Shown here piece after piece: positions 22,641 through 34,950 of a stretch of 64,000 bases of DNA (its first letter is position 1; each line of letters begins with the position of its first letter). Location of the stretch: NCBI GenBank assembly GCA_001586965.3, contig LUCW03001630.1, forward strand, positions 63,501-127,500, given 5' to 3'. Below the pieces are notes generated by a model. It was not told the DNA's origin. It saw only the letters and a program-made list of their open reading frames with translations, and searched no databases. The stretch comes from Sphaeroforma sirkka (taxonomy: Eukaryota; Opisthokonta; Ichthyosporea; Ichthyophonida). The translations under genes were made by a program, and so were the position numbers.

Positions 22641-24105
22641 GTTGTTGGGAACATACTTTTGGCGTCATATCAAACATGAGGAAACATCCCAAGTCAGCTA
22701 TTTCGAGGGAATGTCATTCACATATTCGGTACTTTGATCCGTCTGTATGACTTGTGGGAAGCCATACCGTTGCCGCCGATTTGTTCATATTTGGTCGTAG
22801 TATGGCAAGTGATGAGTGTACATCGAGCCAGACTAGAATGTATTTGTTGCCTCTGTTCGAGTCTCTTGCAACTTATGCCAAGAAATGCGGCTGCTGTCGA
22901 TTGTAACGGGTGAAAGCAATTCTTGGGAATTTGTTCTTAAGACATGGTACACAACCTTCAATGTACTGGTTTACATGTTGTTTCTGGCGTGACCATGTGT
23001 GGTCATCTACTTGAATTTGTTTATGGTTTTTTCAACAGTGTAATGCCCAAATGTGTGTTACTGCGCTATTCTACTAGCTTGGTCATTGTATGTGACTGTG
23101 TCGAGCTCTGCCGACTCGTCCGCGGTTTGTACCGCCGAAATCCTTATTGCTCGGTGTGCTAGTTTCTGATCATAGTAAGGTGACTTTGTGCCTATATTGG
23201 CTACTAGAGTGACCCCCTACAGTGTCTTATCGCAAGCTGTTGTGCCTCCTTTCAGGAACGTGTTGTTCGTGTTTCCTAAGGATTTAGGGAACCACGTTGC
23301 ATTTGGGTAGTAGCGTACACATATTGTGATGCTAGTGGCATCCTCTATGACTTTATCAAGAGCGGCTAGTATTTTCTCCTAATGTGGATTCACCCATGCG
23401 TTTATTCCATCTACCCACTTTGAAATAGTACATTATGTTCTTTGGTGTAGAATTTTGCTGTGTGTGCATTGTGTGCTGCCGCGAACAAATCGATGGTGAA
23501 TTTCCCAGACCCCTGCGTTCTGCTTCTTTGTATAATCATGGATATAGTTCCTAGACTACAGCAGATACAGTATGGGCATGTTTGTTTCAAGGTCAGTGTA
23601 ACCTTGACCATTGTTTACGTTCTTGTTAGCTTCCTTCAACACAATTGATGTTCGTATTCGTACTATATCTCTGTTGTCTACGGAATTTAAGCCATCTGAG
23701 AAATAGAGTATATCTCTTCTGACACCGTCTATGATTTGAAATAAGCAGCCTTCTTCACTTATTGGGTCATTCATGATTTGAAACGGTGCGCCGTCCACCG
23801 AGTAAGCCAACGTTTCTGAACACGCGATAGCGTCTTTGAGTCCTTTCCATTTCTTGATTTGTTCAGGTGTCCGAAGATTTGCTATAATCTGCTTCATTTT
23901 CCCCTTCATGAGATCGCGGAAGTGTTTCGTTATGTGTGCGAACTGGTGTATGTGATACCGCATGCAGTTTATTAGTCCGACCGCTCGATGTAAGTCTCGT
24001 TCGGTTCTTCGCAGAGGCCAGTCAATCATGTGTTTTTGTCTTCTTGGATCGGTTTTGAGCCCTTGAGTTCTAACTTTGACGCCTATAATGTTGACTGTCT
24101 TGGTA
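22640..24105 (-). pseudogene. Gypsy pol remnant D (RT thumb, RNase H, NPPW-type domain, integrase)
   Basis: On the minus strand from about 24105 the sequence follows element B from the RT thumb (NIIGVKVRTQGLKTD, then MIDWPLRRTERDL). RNase H follows (CLFQIIDGVRRDILYFSDGL), then the extra domain (FTIDLFAAAHNAHTAKF, then AWVNPH with a TAG in place of the final Trp of NPPW). A worn integrase ends it (HTFGHYTVEKTINKF, later IQTDQSTEYVND). Stops and frame changes are frequent. Upstream it joins a copia-type reverse transcriptase without any gypsy palm in between. Confidence 0.7.
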
Positions 24106-25380
24106 GGCCGAGGGTATACCGTATTGTTGCCACTAGAGCTAGACAGATCCTAATTGTTTCCTTGGCTACTACTGGGGCATAGTTTTCATTGTAATCGACT
24201 CCCTGCTTTGCATTGAATGCTGCTACGTTCAGACGTGATTTGAGTCGTGTGACTTGTCCTAATTCATACAGGTTTGCCTTGAAGACCCAACGAGGGGGGA
24301 ATGATTTCTCTCGCAGTTTGCTGTCAACCAGAGTGAACGCCTTTCGATGTATCACCAAGCTCTCCATCTCCGAACGTGCTGATTCATCCCAATCGGCTGC
24401 GTTTGGCATCTCATATATGCCTTTGTATGTTTTCGGTTCCATTGCTGCAGTTGCTGAATCGACAGTGTGCGTAGTGTTAGGAGTTCGTCTCTTACGGCGG
24501 CTATCGTGATACCAATCGACATTATTATCATCTATCGCAAGGACCCACAGGATCGATGTTGTCCTTGCGTCTGCACTATCTGATGGTACGATAGCGGTTG
24601 TACATTTGTTGTCTTCCCAGACAAAGTATTCATCTTCGAATATATATACGTCTCGGCTTTGTATTATACGCTTGGTCAGAGGTGAGTGTATACGATACGA
24701 GTCCGGTGTTATGTCCAAGGGTTGCGCAAGAAGAATGCCATCCGGTGCTTTGTCGTCGAGTTTGCAGTCTGAATCACGGTTCTTGTATGCGATGTGACAC
24801 CCGAATGTTCTGAACATATCTATCGGAAATGTACATCCTGTACATTTCTCGTATGAGGATGGACTCTTCTCGTTAGTGGATATAGCATTGTATATGTTGG
24901 TAGTTTGAATCAGTGATTCAGCCCACACGATAGTCGGTAGACGTGCATACTTTAGTTGTACAAGCATTCTAGGGACCAGTGTACCATGCAGTCTCTCTAC
25001 TTTGCCATGGTATTGTGGCGTGACCGTAGGTGCGTACCTCGAGCAGTATCCCAAATACGTAAGCATGCGCCTCGTCACGTTTGCTGTAAACTGCGAGCAT
25101 CGATCCTTTTGTAAGATTTACTATTCATCGAAAGTGTGTAACATAGCATCCAGAACTGTTGTCGCTCTCAGATCATTGGCCATGCTAGAAAAATCGTCTA
25201 TGATTGATACAGAGTGGGTGTTGGATCCTATTGACGTTACGAACGGTCCTATTATGTCCATGAAGACTAACTCGAGAGGCTCTGTAGCAGGTGCGTGCTG
25301 TCGTTCCTTGTTTGTATTCTTGTTCTTCTTCTTAGAAATAGTGCATGCTTTGCATCATTCCTCCGGTTGCCTTATGTAGG
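24083..25380 (-). pseudogene. Ty1/copia remnant F: integrase and start of reverse transcriptase
   Basis: The frame to 24083 shows the copia order. Upstream (25100-25380) is the integrase core start (LVFMDIIGPF, later VSIIDDFSS). Then follow the catalytic Glu region (TPQYHGKVERLHGTLVPRM), the C-terminal integrase segment with FRTFGCHIAYKN, and the reverse transcriptase start (FPPRWVFKANLYELGQVTRL, then GVDYNENYAPVVAKETIRI). Coding stops at the junction with gypsy remnant D, so the YxDD part of the copia enzyme is absent. Frame breaks near 25080 show it is dead. Confidence 0.82.
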
Positions 25381-25399
25381 GTAAATCTTTTGCGGCCAG

Positions 25400-25935
25400 T
25401 CTAAAATATCAAGATTAAATGAGATAACATATTGAGTTTTATTTTTATTTAAAATAATATAATACAAGTTCTTTTTCCAATATTTCCAAAGTGTTCTAAA
25501 TACACTTTGATGGCTCCATTAGCTTGGACCTATTTGAGACGATAGTAGATGTAGGATATTATAAACTAAATTTTATAATCTCTGAACTACTACTTACAGG
25601 ATTTGGTCTTCCCGCCAATCTCCAAAATCCAATGTCTTATTCTTTTTTTTACTTTTCTTCAGACGGAACTTTATTTATATTAGCTAATGTATTAACTTGA
25701 CTTACATTATCATGTCTATCTACAAATTAGGCATGTGGTCATGAACACTTAGCACTTCTAGTGAAAATTGTTTAATAAAGAATAGCTAGAGGTACGTCCT
25801 GTGTGATCGAGGATATTAAGGCTCTTACCAAGAGGCAGTGCCGATCATTCTTACACAAGCTACCACTCTGACTTCGATTGTATCTTAATTTATATTACAT
25901 AGTTTAAAACATAGAAATATCCATTGAAGTTTACA
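25400..25935 (+). repeat. Solo LTR of family G inside the copia remnant
   Basis: About 85-90 percent similar by eye to 32600-33170, sharing CTAAAATATCAAGAT at the left and GAAGTTTACA at the right. Copia-type coding lies on both sides, so this is an insertion. Copy 2 heads a gag-like frame, which identifies the repeat as an LTR. Confidence 0.75.
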
Positions 25936-27505
25936 GGATGTAGCTGGGGTGCGCGAGCCTGTTGTGCCATGAAATCTGCTTGGCTTTCTCCAGCGATGGT
26001 TCCACTGTAGTCATAGCTATGTCGTCGATGTGCACACAGTATATTCTGTGCTTTTCATGTACTGTTATGGTTCCGAAGCTTGGTAGTAATGTACATCATG
26101 TTGTTGGTGAATTCAAATGAATAGTGTTGCGCTGAGAGTAGGCTGATGCTTAGTAGTGCAGTTTTGAATGTCATATCAATGAGTATGTCCCCCAAGTTTC
26201 CTAGCTGAGCCACATACTTCGGATAAATGATTGTACCATCAGCTACTTTGAGCGCATACCGGTCATTAATGCGCATGTTGCTGACGAGATGATGATTGTG
26301 GCACTTCTACGGAAGTATGTGTATGTTGGCACAACTATCGCAAGCTAGTCAGTATCCCCCTCTGGAATCTCTATCTGACTGGTCATTCACCTCTTTGTTG
26401 TTGTTGTAGGGTTGATTATGGAGAATGTAATTTGTCTGTTTGTAGGTGTCTGCCTTCATGAGCTTGGCGTCGATTGCTCTGGGATCGGTATGTTCTGTCA
26501 ATGTCTTGTGAACGTTGGGTATCTCGTGAATATCTACCATCGTCGTAGTCACGTCGATTGTACCTATCTACTCGGTAGTCTTGTCGGTCCTGATTATCGT
26601 AGCGGTCAAGGGTAGCTGTCTTTTCTGTTGTATTATTCCACACGAGTACGGTAGCCACGATTTGAATCAAGTCGGCGATGTTTGTCATTGTTCTTGGACT
26701 TAAATCTGTAGTCTCTTATGTCATGACGAGGACCTGATTATTCAATCCGTCGATCGTAACGTCAACGACCGTCGTGGTCACGACCCTGGTTATGTGGGCT
26801 ACCAGCAACGTATGATATGATTAGCGCTTGTAGCTTACGGCATTGCCCGATGGAATGTCTGCGATTATTGCAGAATGCACAATTTCCTGTCGATATCGCT
26901 GCATGTGTACCGTGCACAATGGTTGATGGGTCACTTTCATCTGGGTCCGATGCGATGAGATACGTGGTGAGCTCATCATACGACATGGCCATCATAGCGA
27001 GTATCTTCAACGTAATCTTAACGGTCTGACTATCGTCGTTTACAGCCTGTCGTAGAATAGCGCATATGCTGTTGTTAGACTTCGTACCTCCGGCGTTTTT
27101 AAATTTCACAAATACCGTGTTAATACGACTGATAAGACTGGCGTAAGTTTTGGTCCGTTCTTGCATGATGCGGTTCAATTTTCCTTCCACCAATGTCTGG
27201 ATGTCATCTTCGGTTAGAGCTTCAAATTTGCGTTTCTGTGCGGTAAAAGCTTCCCACTTCTTATCAAATAACTAGCTGATCTCTGTCAGCAGCAGTGGAG
27301 ACAAGGTGCGGTTGATAATCCGATATGCCTCAGCGATTTCCTTGGGTGTTCATCGGTTGTCTCTAGACGGGGTCGGATCGGTCAATTTTGTTGGGATTCT
27401 TTCACAATTCACGGATAAAATTGTCTGGGGATTCCAGAGAAATCAGTCGACCTTCGATTCGAGAATAGTGGTGATCTTAATATCCTTAAAGTTTACAGAA
27501 GGCAT
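25936..27505 (-). pseudogene. Ty1/copia remnant F: gag and protease region
   Basis: Minus-strand gag starts near ATG 27505 (MPSVNFKDIKITTILESKVD) and contains stops. An open part (26762-27193) holds the copia-type gag core and a zinc knuckle CAFCNNRRHSIGQC (C-x2-C-x4-H-x4-C). A basic Arg/Asp/Tyr-rich linker follows (26416-26688). The frame at 26055-26276 (GDILIDMTFKTALLSISLL) is probably the C-terminal part of the protease. The gag-PR-IN-RT order is that of copia elements. Confidence 0.72.
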
Positions 27506-27539
27506 ATTGATAGCGCGAGATCAGAGTGACCTGATAAGT

Positions 27540-27905
27540 TGTTAAAGTGCAATGAAGTAGACTTTAAATAAAGTGTAAATGTATGTATTTTTTCTGACCT
27601 CTTTTTTGGTTTTATACCTGAAGTGTTTGTGCTAGTGTTCAGCCGTTTGGGTTAGCCAAGGTAAAAACTCATATGGTCAGTATGAGAAACCTTATGCAGA
27701 ACACTTTAACACTTCGATGCTTTTCTATTTCAACTTCCCTGCAACTAAATCTCACGCTGATCACATGATGCCTTTCCGCATAGGTTGTGACTCACATACA
27801 GCCGCAGCAATTTTTAGAATGTTGCGGTTGACAGACTTAATTCACTCGCGGGAATCGGTTGAGAGAAAATTAATCTGCTCTCGGAAGTCGGTTGAGTATT
27901 AACTC
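27540..27905 (-). repeat. LTR-like repeat, minus orientation (family F, copia 5' LTR)
   Basis: Lies just upstream of the copia gag on the minus strand, so it is in the right place for the 5' LTR. It is the reverse complement of 20344-20732. The last bases before gag on the minus strand are CACTTTAACAACTTATCAGG, where the LTR end and primer site should be. Confidence 0.72.
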
Positions 27906-28100
27906 AAAAACAAAGTCCCTAAATGTACATTGAAAATGTAAAAAAGTCACTAAATGTACAGCCACCTTTTTCCTCGATGAAAACGTGTCAAACGTACTGA
28001 AATATCGATCAAATATGTACAAATGTACATTTAGCGACTATTACATTTTTTTTATGTACATTTAGTGACTTTATCGTGCAAATTTTGTTTAAATTTAAGT
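27906..28100. repeat. Cluster of 15-bp inverted AGTCACTAAATGTAC motifs
   Basis: The motif occurs forward at 27914-27928 and 27945-27959 and reversed at 28025-28039 and 28056-28070, forming a pair of nested inverted repeats about 125-155 bp across. The same motif recurs at 29394, 29416, 29529, 31041 and 4203. Confidence 0.75.
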
Positions 28101-29095
<995 letters not shown>

Positions 29096-29500
29096 CCTTC
29101 ATATCCACATGTTTAATCTACTTTTGGATATGATACAATTTGCTGTCGATATGCTCTCACTAACTTCGACAGGGATTCCTCTCAGATTGTGTGTATCATC
29201 CCTGTAGCAAATAAGTAAAAAAGTATCGTTAGATTAAGCACAGAACACAATGATATTAAGTGCTGAAGCTGTGAGTATTTCTTGGACTTTTACATGCATA
29301 ACTTATATTTTATTTTTGTTATACATCCAAACAATATTTTGCAGATGTGTGAGTCAGTTGTCAGTTGACATGAAAAAAATTACAGCACTGGAAAGTCACT
29401 AAATGTACATAAAAAAGTCTCTAAATGTACTTTTTAAATTTTTTGTTTGAAAAGTTTGATAAAGGAGTTGAATATCACATTTAGCAATTTTAATTGGGCA
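29096..29500. other. Noncoding stretch with ACTAAATGTAC motifs
   Basis: Contains AGTCACTAAATGTAC at 29394-29408 and AGTCTCTAAATGTAC at 29416-29430, just outside element X copy 2. No coding frame recognised. Confidence 0.45.
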
Positions 29501-31033
29501 ATTAGAAAACGTACCCGTAAATCTGTATGTACATTTAGTGACTTTTCCATGTAGGGATAGTATTATTTATTTCAAAAAATGACAAGTATGTATATTACAA
29601 TGTATGAACATATGGTATGGCTCTCATAGTCGCTGTAGTGGTTCAGGAAAGATTAGCGTTTGCCGGGATTTTCGGGTTAGGTGAGAAGAGGTTTGCATTA
29701 TGCTTTGCTTGGTAAGCCTTCTGGAGACGATCCGCGGTAGATTGGAGGATGTCTGCGTTAGTGGAATTGACAAGTGGGATCAGTAGTGCATCCATGCTGC
29801 GGTCAGAATTTTTGGCGCTCGTTCATGTGTGCAGCGGGCCTCCCGCTTGGTGCGGAGATAATGGATTAAAGCTGCTTTCGTAGCGTCGGGATGTTGTTGG
29901 GAGCGGGGTCGATGTTTTCATCAAGCTGCCATTTCCATGTAAGTGCTGCATGTCGTTTTACCTGGGCGACAGCGTCGCTAGGAACACAAAGGTGGATGAA
30001 ACTGGTGGAGCTTCCGCGGTGATTTTGTTGAGATACCGATTTAGACGGAAGATACCAGAGAAAGTGGTGGCGATTGAGGACTGTTTGGGCATGCCAGTAC
30101 TTTTCAAATACTGATTGGGATGGGGGCTTGTCGTTAGAAAAAATTGCTCGGAAGAAGAGCCATACCGGAGGTTTGTCATCCATTTCATGAAGAGTTTTGT
30201 CCGGCATCGGGCGGCCCACCACTTTCGTCAAAAGGTGTTCGGGTACTGGCGGCTGCGGTTGGGACTGAGAAGCTGGTAGGGTCGGGCGTTTTTTAGGGCT
30301 CGGTTTTGTAGGTTTGTCCACTTTTGAGCGGTAGCTGGGAGGCTCACTGCTGCTATTGGGCGCCTGTGACTGCGGTCTTTTTGCAGGCGGAGCAGGCGGG
30401 CTTGTGGAGCCAAATCGGAAAGTGTCGGGTGTGTCTTTATCTATAGGTGCACGGGTTTGGGACTTAAGGTCCCGGAGTTTGGATTCAAGGTTGGGTACTT
30501 TTGCACAGAGGTTAATAAGCATTTGGTGTATGGTTGATTTCCATTGGTCATCAGTCAAAGCCTCCTTGGAGATGGGCCTATCATTGTTCGGGGTTGTTAG
30601 AGCCGGTCCCAAAATTTGATTAAGATTGGACTGTAGAGTACTGACCTGGGCAGAGAGGTTTGTGATCGATTTTTGTATGTCCAATTTCCATTGGTCATTG
30701 GGTAAGGAGTCGTTGGGGACGAACGTCTCAATTGGGGATTCGGCCTGGCCCGACATTTTTCGCGGATGTGGGACTGTGGGGCTGTGGGAGTGTGGGTCCC
30801 CAGACTCCCTACTGTATTTTATTTTTTTGATTGGAAATCCAAATTTCAAGTCAACGTTTTGGTGGGGTCTGTGGGTTTTTTGAGAGTGGTATTCAGTTCT
30901 ACACTGGTGACCTACTGATCACCGAGATTTACGTTTCGGAGACGAAAATTTGAATCAAAGGTCCATCGTGAAAAATAAATATGGGGAAGTTGAAAAATAA
31001 ATATGGGGAAGTGAAAAATAAATATGGGGAAGT
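29501..31033 (-). mobile_element. Element X, copy 2 (intact frame)
   Basis: Near-identical to 4175-5690. In coding orientation (minus strand) it starts with three tandem 21-bp units at about 30970-31033. It then has a 5' leader of about 215 bases, one frame of 296 codons, and a 3' region of about 365 bases ending at ATTAGAAAACG. An outward pair of TCTCTAAATGTAC / GTACATTTAGAG motifs flanks it at 29418-29430 and 31041-31052, so the mobile unit may be slightly larger. There is no polymerase, integrase or transposase, so it is probably mobilised in trans. Confidence 0.85.
29866..30756 (-). CDS. Element X protein, 296 aa, unknown family
   Basis: Start chosen at ATG 30754-30756 (MSGQAESPIETF). 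The frame is open further upstream but without ATG. Residues about 20-100 contain two similar stretches (NDQWKLDIQKSITNLSAQV and DDQWKSTIHQMLINLCAKV), each helical with heptad-like hydrophobics, so a short coiled coil is likely. Residues about 105-165 are Pro/Ser/Lys-rich and basic. The C-terminal part is compact and aromatic-rich (PPVWLFFRAIFSND, then FEKYWHAQTVLNRHHFLWYL). The layout of coiled coil, basic linker and folded C-terminal domain recalls nucleic-acid binding ORF1/gag proteins, but I recognise no family. Copy 1 is broken by single-base changes. Confidence 0.75.
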   Translation of the reverse strand: MSGQAESPIETFVPNDSLPNDQWKLDIQKSITNLSAQVSTLQSNLNQILGPALTTPNNDRPISKEALTDDQWKSTIHQMLINLCAKVPNLESKLRDLKSQTRAPIDKDTPDTFRFGSTSPPAPPAKRPQSQAPNSSSEPPSYRSKVDKPTKPSPKKRPTLPASQSQPQPPVPEHLLTKVVGRPMPDKTLHEMDDKPPVWLFFRAIFSNDKPPSQSVFEKYWHAQTVLNRHHFLWYLPSKSVSQQNHRGSSTSFIHLCVPSDAVAQVKRHAALTWKWQLDENIDPAPNNIPTLRKQL

Positions 31034-31399
31034 AGGCCATGTACATTTAGAGTATTTCCTCTTAACTCAACTCTTGAGAGTATTTTAAGAACTTGATTAG
31101 CCCTCAGGAGTGAGCTAACTTTGATGACTTAGCTCTAGGGAGTAAGCTAACTCTGATGACTTCCATAAATCAAAGAGGGTTTCTTACTGTAAAATCTGGC
31201 TTGAGACCTATAGTCTCTCAACTGTGAACGCACATTTGTTGTGGTTCAGCCTGAAGTTGGCAGAGTTAAGTCTTTTAATGACTCCTCTATCTTCCTGTGT
31301 TCCTCTTCGATGAGACGCCTTCTACATATACTTCTACACCAATGTCACTGAGTAGGTGTTAGTGAGTGTAGTCCAAATCGTGCTGAATTAATGAGTATT
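31034..31399. other. Unassigned sequence
   Basis: Begins with a block (31055-31090) whose reverse complement CTCTCAAGAGTTGAGTTAAG resembles the outer end of the family F LTR (CCCAAGAGTTGAGTTATCAC at about 20360). GAGCTAACT...GATGACTT is repeated at 31112-31165. Nothing else is recognised. Confidence 0.4.
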
Positions 31400-32560
31400 G
31401 AGCCCCTTTTCATGAAAAGGCAAAAAAGTGTTGACTATTTTAGTGTACAAGAAAATGATGAAATCCTTCTGCCAGGTCCAGTTTTGAAAAGTTGTGCACC
31501 TTGTAAGTTGTGGAGTATTTTTATTTTTGGCAGTACGAGTTTGTCATGCTCATGCTCATAGTTGACTTCTCTTCGTACCTTTTTCAGTCTGCCTGTTTGC
31601 TCATGATCACCTTGTGATAGTAGTGGCAGAATTACCTGTGGTGGTGTTGTCTATTTGTACATTTGTCCATCCCGCGCCCACTTTTGAACGTTGTCATCTG
31701 TTGTGGTATACTTGTGTAGAACAAAGTCTACTTTAGCATGACTGATGTTTTTGACCTTGACTTCTGTTTGTCTCGGTATTTCCACTACTGACTTTGACAG
31801 ATTGCAGTGTACTTCAGGTGGGAACATTGTATTTTGACCTAACAAGTCCGACAATGATTTTCGGAAATCTTCTTGCTCATTTGGAATCTTCTTCGAGTGG
31901 TGTAAGAAGTGAATTATTATTTTGCATATGTTAGTATAAGTAGATCAATCACAATACCTGCTAAATATATGCCAAGGTATGGTAAAAAGTCCATCCCTAA
32001 AAGTGTATGTGAATTTTTGTTGGGGAGGTCGAACGCACTTCGGTTGTGCCTGTACGTTGTACCCGTGTATCAAGCTATGCTAATTGTATATATTCGGGTT
32101 GTGCTTGGATTAACAAGTATAGATCACTCACTACACTTCTATCAATACTTGGGCGTTGGGCTCTCAAATCGACGAGTGCATTGTGTGTAGTGCCATTGAT
32201 TTGTATATGTGCAATCTTTGGCCTCGTGGGATAGGAATCAAAGAATAGGGTGTACAAGTATTGTCATTTGCATTTAGTAACAACGTTTCTTCATCAGAGT
32301 ATGTATTCACAACGTCTACATGTGTACCCATGTTTGCTTCTACCAAGCCGGTCAATTTTTTCGTCCATATCATGTACCTCGTTTCTATAAGTGATGGTTA
32401 AATGGTCTACATGGTGGGCGGGGTGAGATTACTGTGCTGCAGGAGCTTTTGCCTTCTGATGGTTGCTTCTTCCTTCTTGAGACACTTGCTGAACTCATGA
32501 GCCGAAGGACCTACACCACAGTGTTGGCAAGGCCTTGGTCCTTGCCGGGTTGGGTTAGTA
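31400..32560 (-). pseudogene. Gypsy remnant H (gag finger, protease, start of RT)
   Basis: On the minus strand, in order: a Cys/His finger CQHCGVGPSAHEFSKC near 32490-32540; a retropepsin remnant (IQINGTTHNALVDLRA) where the catalytic D-T/S-G is altered to DLR; the flap-side motif HTLLGMDFLPYLGIYL; and the beginning of the reverse transcriptase palm (SKLDLAEGFHHFLVH) near 31440-31490. Frames change several times. It belongs to a gypsy lineage different from A and B, judging by the LDLAEGFHHF segment. Confidence 0.65.
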
Positions 32561-32599
32561 CTACCCCGCCCCAAGGTGTAGAAATACGGCCTTCGGTCA

Positions 32600-33170
32600 G
32601 TCTAAAATATCAAGATCAATTGAGATAATACATTGGTTTTTATTTGTATTTTAAATAATTTAGTACAAGCTCTTTTCCAATATTTCCAAAGTGTTCTAAA
32701 TTCACTTTGATGGCTCCAATAGCCCGAGTATTTGGTATGACTCATCTACTTGGACCTATTTGAGACATTAGTAGATGTAGGATATTATAAACTAAATTTT
32801 ATAATCTCCGAACTACTACTTATAGATTTTGGTCCTCCCGCCAATCTCCAAAATCCAATAAGTCTTTTTCTTTTTTTAACTTTTCTTCAGATGGAACTTT
32901 ATTTATATCAGCTAATGTATTAACGTGACTTACGTTATTATGTCTATTTACAAATTAGGCAAGTGGTCATGAACACTTAGTATTTCTAGTGAAAATTATT
33001 CAATAAAGAACAGCTAGAGGTACGCCCTGTGTGATCGAGGATATTTAGGCTCTTAACAAGAGGCAGTCCCGATCATTCTTACACAAGCTACCACTGCTAA
33101 ATCCTAACTGACTAAATTGTATTTTAGTTTAATATAGTTTGAAACCTAGTAATTTCCATCGAAGTTTACA
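32600..33170 (+). repeat. 5' LTR of element G
   Basis: Second copy of the repeat at 25400-25935. It has an extra stretch of about 25 bp (AGCCCGAGTATTTGGTATGA, near 32720). It directly precedes the plus-strand gag-like frame starting at 33250. Confidence 0.75.
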
Positions 33171-33249
33171 TATTTTTCAGTTATTTAGTAGTTACAGTAG
33201 TGTACTGCTTCTAGACTGTCTGACATCGATTTACTATCCAGCAAATACT

Positions 33250-34770
33250 ATGGCTAAGGGTACTTCTAAAGGCAAGGGAGCCGCTAGCTCTAAGCCTGCT
33301 AAGCCTGCCGAGGTTCCTGAGGTCCCTGTGGAAACACCTAGCCTGTCTGGAGTTGAGCCTGCCGAGGATACTGTTGGGGAAGCAAATTCTGAGGTTGGTA
33401 CAGAGGATTATTCTGAGGATGACTCGTCGGATCCTAAAGCCTTGGAAGAAGAGGTATCTACTACCGCGGAAAGGCTCGCCAGCGTCCGTGTATCACCTAG
33501 GAGTGAAGCTCAGGACCCCAGCTTGCCCCCTGACCACGTGCCGTCAAATATTGGGGATAAACGTCGAAAGGATGGAAAATTCGTGGATACGAATGTCGGG
33601 GGCATTATAACTCCACATCTAAAGGACACTCCAGCACAAATCCGGAGTGAAAAGGAAGTATTGGACCTGTCCGAAAATTTCGGTTTCGCCATCGATGGAG
33701 AAGCCATTCCATCCAGCTCAAATCTTGGGGCCGAAGTTGAGGACGCCATAACTCGACAACGAGTTGTTGAATCCTCTCAATCTCGACGCCAATTGAACCG
33801 CACTGAAGCGCTCTTGAAGGAGCTAGCGGCAGCAGCAGTTGTGGACTCCTCTATCGTGTCCCACGTGGCTGATATTCTTCCTATACCGAAGAAGAAGAAA
33901 ATTCCGGGCCTAGTTTCGAACCCGAGACCTACTGGTTTACCAGCCAGTACGTGTACCACTTAGCCAGTTACCACTGGTGAGAGAGGAAATATTTCAAAAT
34001 TTAATCTCTATAGCTCTGATGCTACCATTGACCATCCTCTTGACAAACCTAACCCTGTCAGAGGATATGATCGTATGGAACTCGATGAGGCTTACCATCC
34101 TCGTAATATCGACCCTCATTTGCCAACTAACCCTGGTAATCACGATTTTGGCAATCGCTACACCAGTACCTCGTTAGAGAGTTCCCGCTCTAATCCTGAG
34201 GATGAGGAAGTGAGAACCAGACATACTCGTCTCAGGCTATTACGCTCTGGTATGCAAGTCCTTGAGGACCGTCTATTGAATGACTCTGACCTTGACGATA
34301 GGAAAGCGGATAACATTCGCTATCTAATCGATAACAAGAGAAAGGAAATAGACACCATCTTGGCACTAGCAGCCTGTAGCACTGAGCATGAGCCTCGTGA
34401 ACACTTAGAACCAAGCTTTATAAAGCAGCTAGGTAAAGCGCAGGCTGAGGTCGATTTCTCTACTAATGAGAGTACAGTGGAGACACTGAAGGCCTTCGAC
34501 CAACTTAAGGAGTCTGCCAGCCTTAAGGATAAGCAGATGATGAATGCCTTTATTCATTTCTGTGAGCCAGGTGAATGGCGAACTATCTTGAAGGCTCATG
34601 AGCCCAACTGGAAAGCCCTACCCTGGCACCAGTTGCGTGATAATATACTTAACACCTTTTTTGAAGATGCACGTGACCGTGAACTTCTAGAGTCTCGCAA
34701 GTTCTTTGCGAACGATACCTTATTGTCTAGATGCTTGACTACAGACTTGATTAAATTGTATATATTATAA
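33250..34770 (+). pseudogene. Element G gag-like protein with one in-frame TAG
   Basis: ATG 33250 opens a frame that reads MAKGTSKGKGAASSKPAKPA. It continues through an acidic Ser/Glu/Asp-rich region and reaches TAG at 33961-33963. The same frame then stays open to 34770, about 505 codons in total. The second part contains helical, charged sequence (ADNIRYLIDNKRKEIDTILA, later CEPGEWRTILKAHEPNWKAL) like a capsid domain. No zinc knuckle is present. The frame ends shortly before a partial family F LTR, so pol is missing. Gag identity is inferred from the LTR directly upstream. Confidence 0.6.
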
Positions 34771-34787
34771 TATGTGTTTTCTTTGTA

Positions 34788-34950
34788 GCTGAGAGCTGAT
34801 TGAGATTCTCAACCAACTCCCGAGAGTGGATTAAGTTTGTTAATCGCCACAATCTAAATAAATAGTTGCGGAAAGAACTATGTGGGAAGGCATCATGTGA
34901 TCAACGTGAGATTGAGTTACAGAGAAGTCGAAATTTAATAGCATCGAAGT
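34788..34950 (+). repeat. Partial family F LTR
   Basis: Shares GGCATCATGTGATCA, GAGTTACAGAGAAGT and GCATCGAAGTG with 20344-20732, in the same orientation. It is cut off at about 34950, where LINE-like coding begins. Confidence 0.65.
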
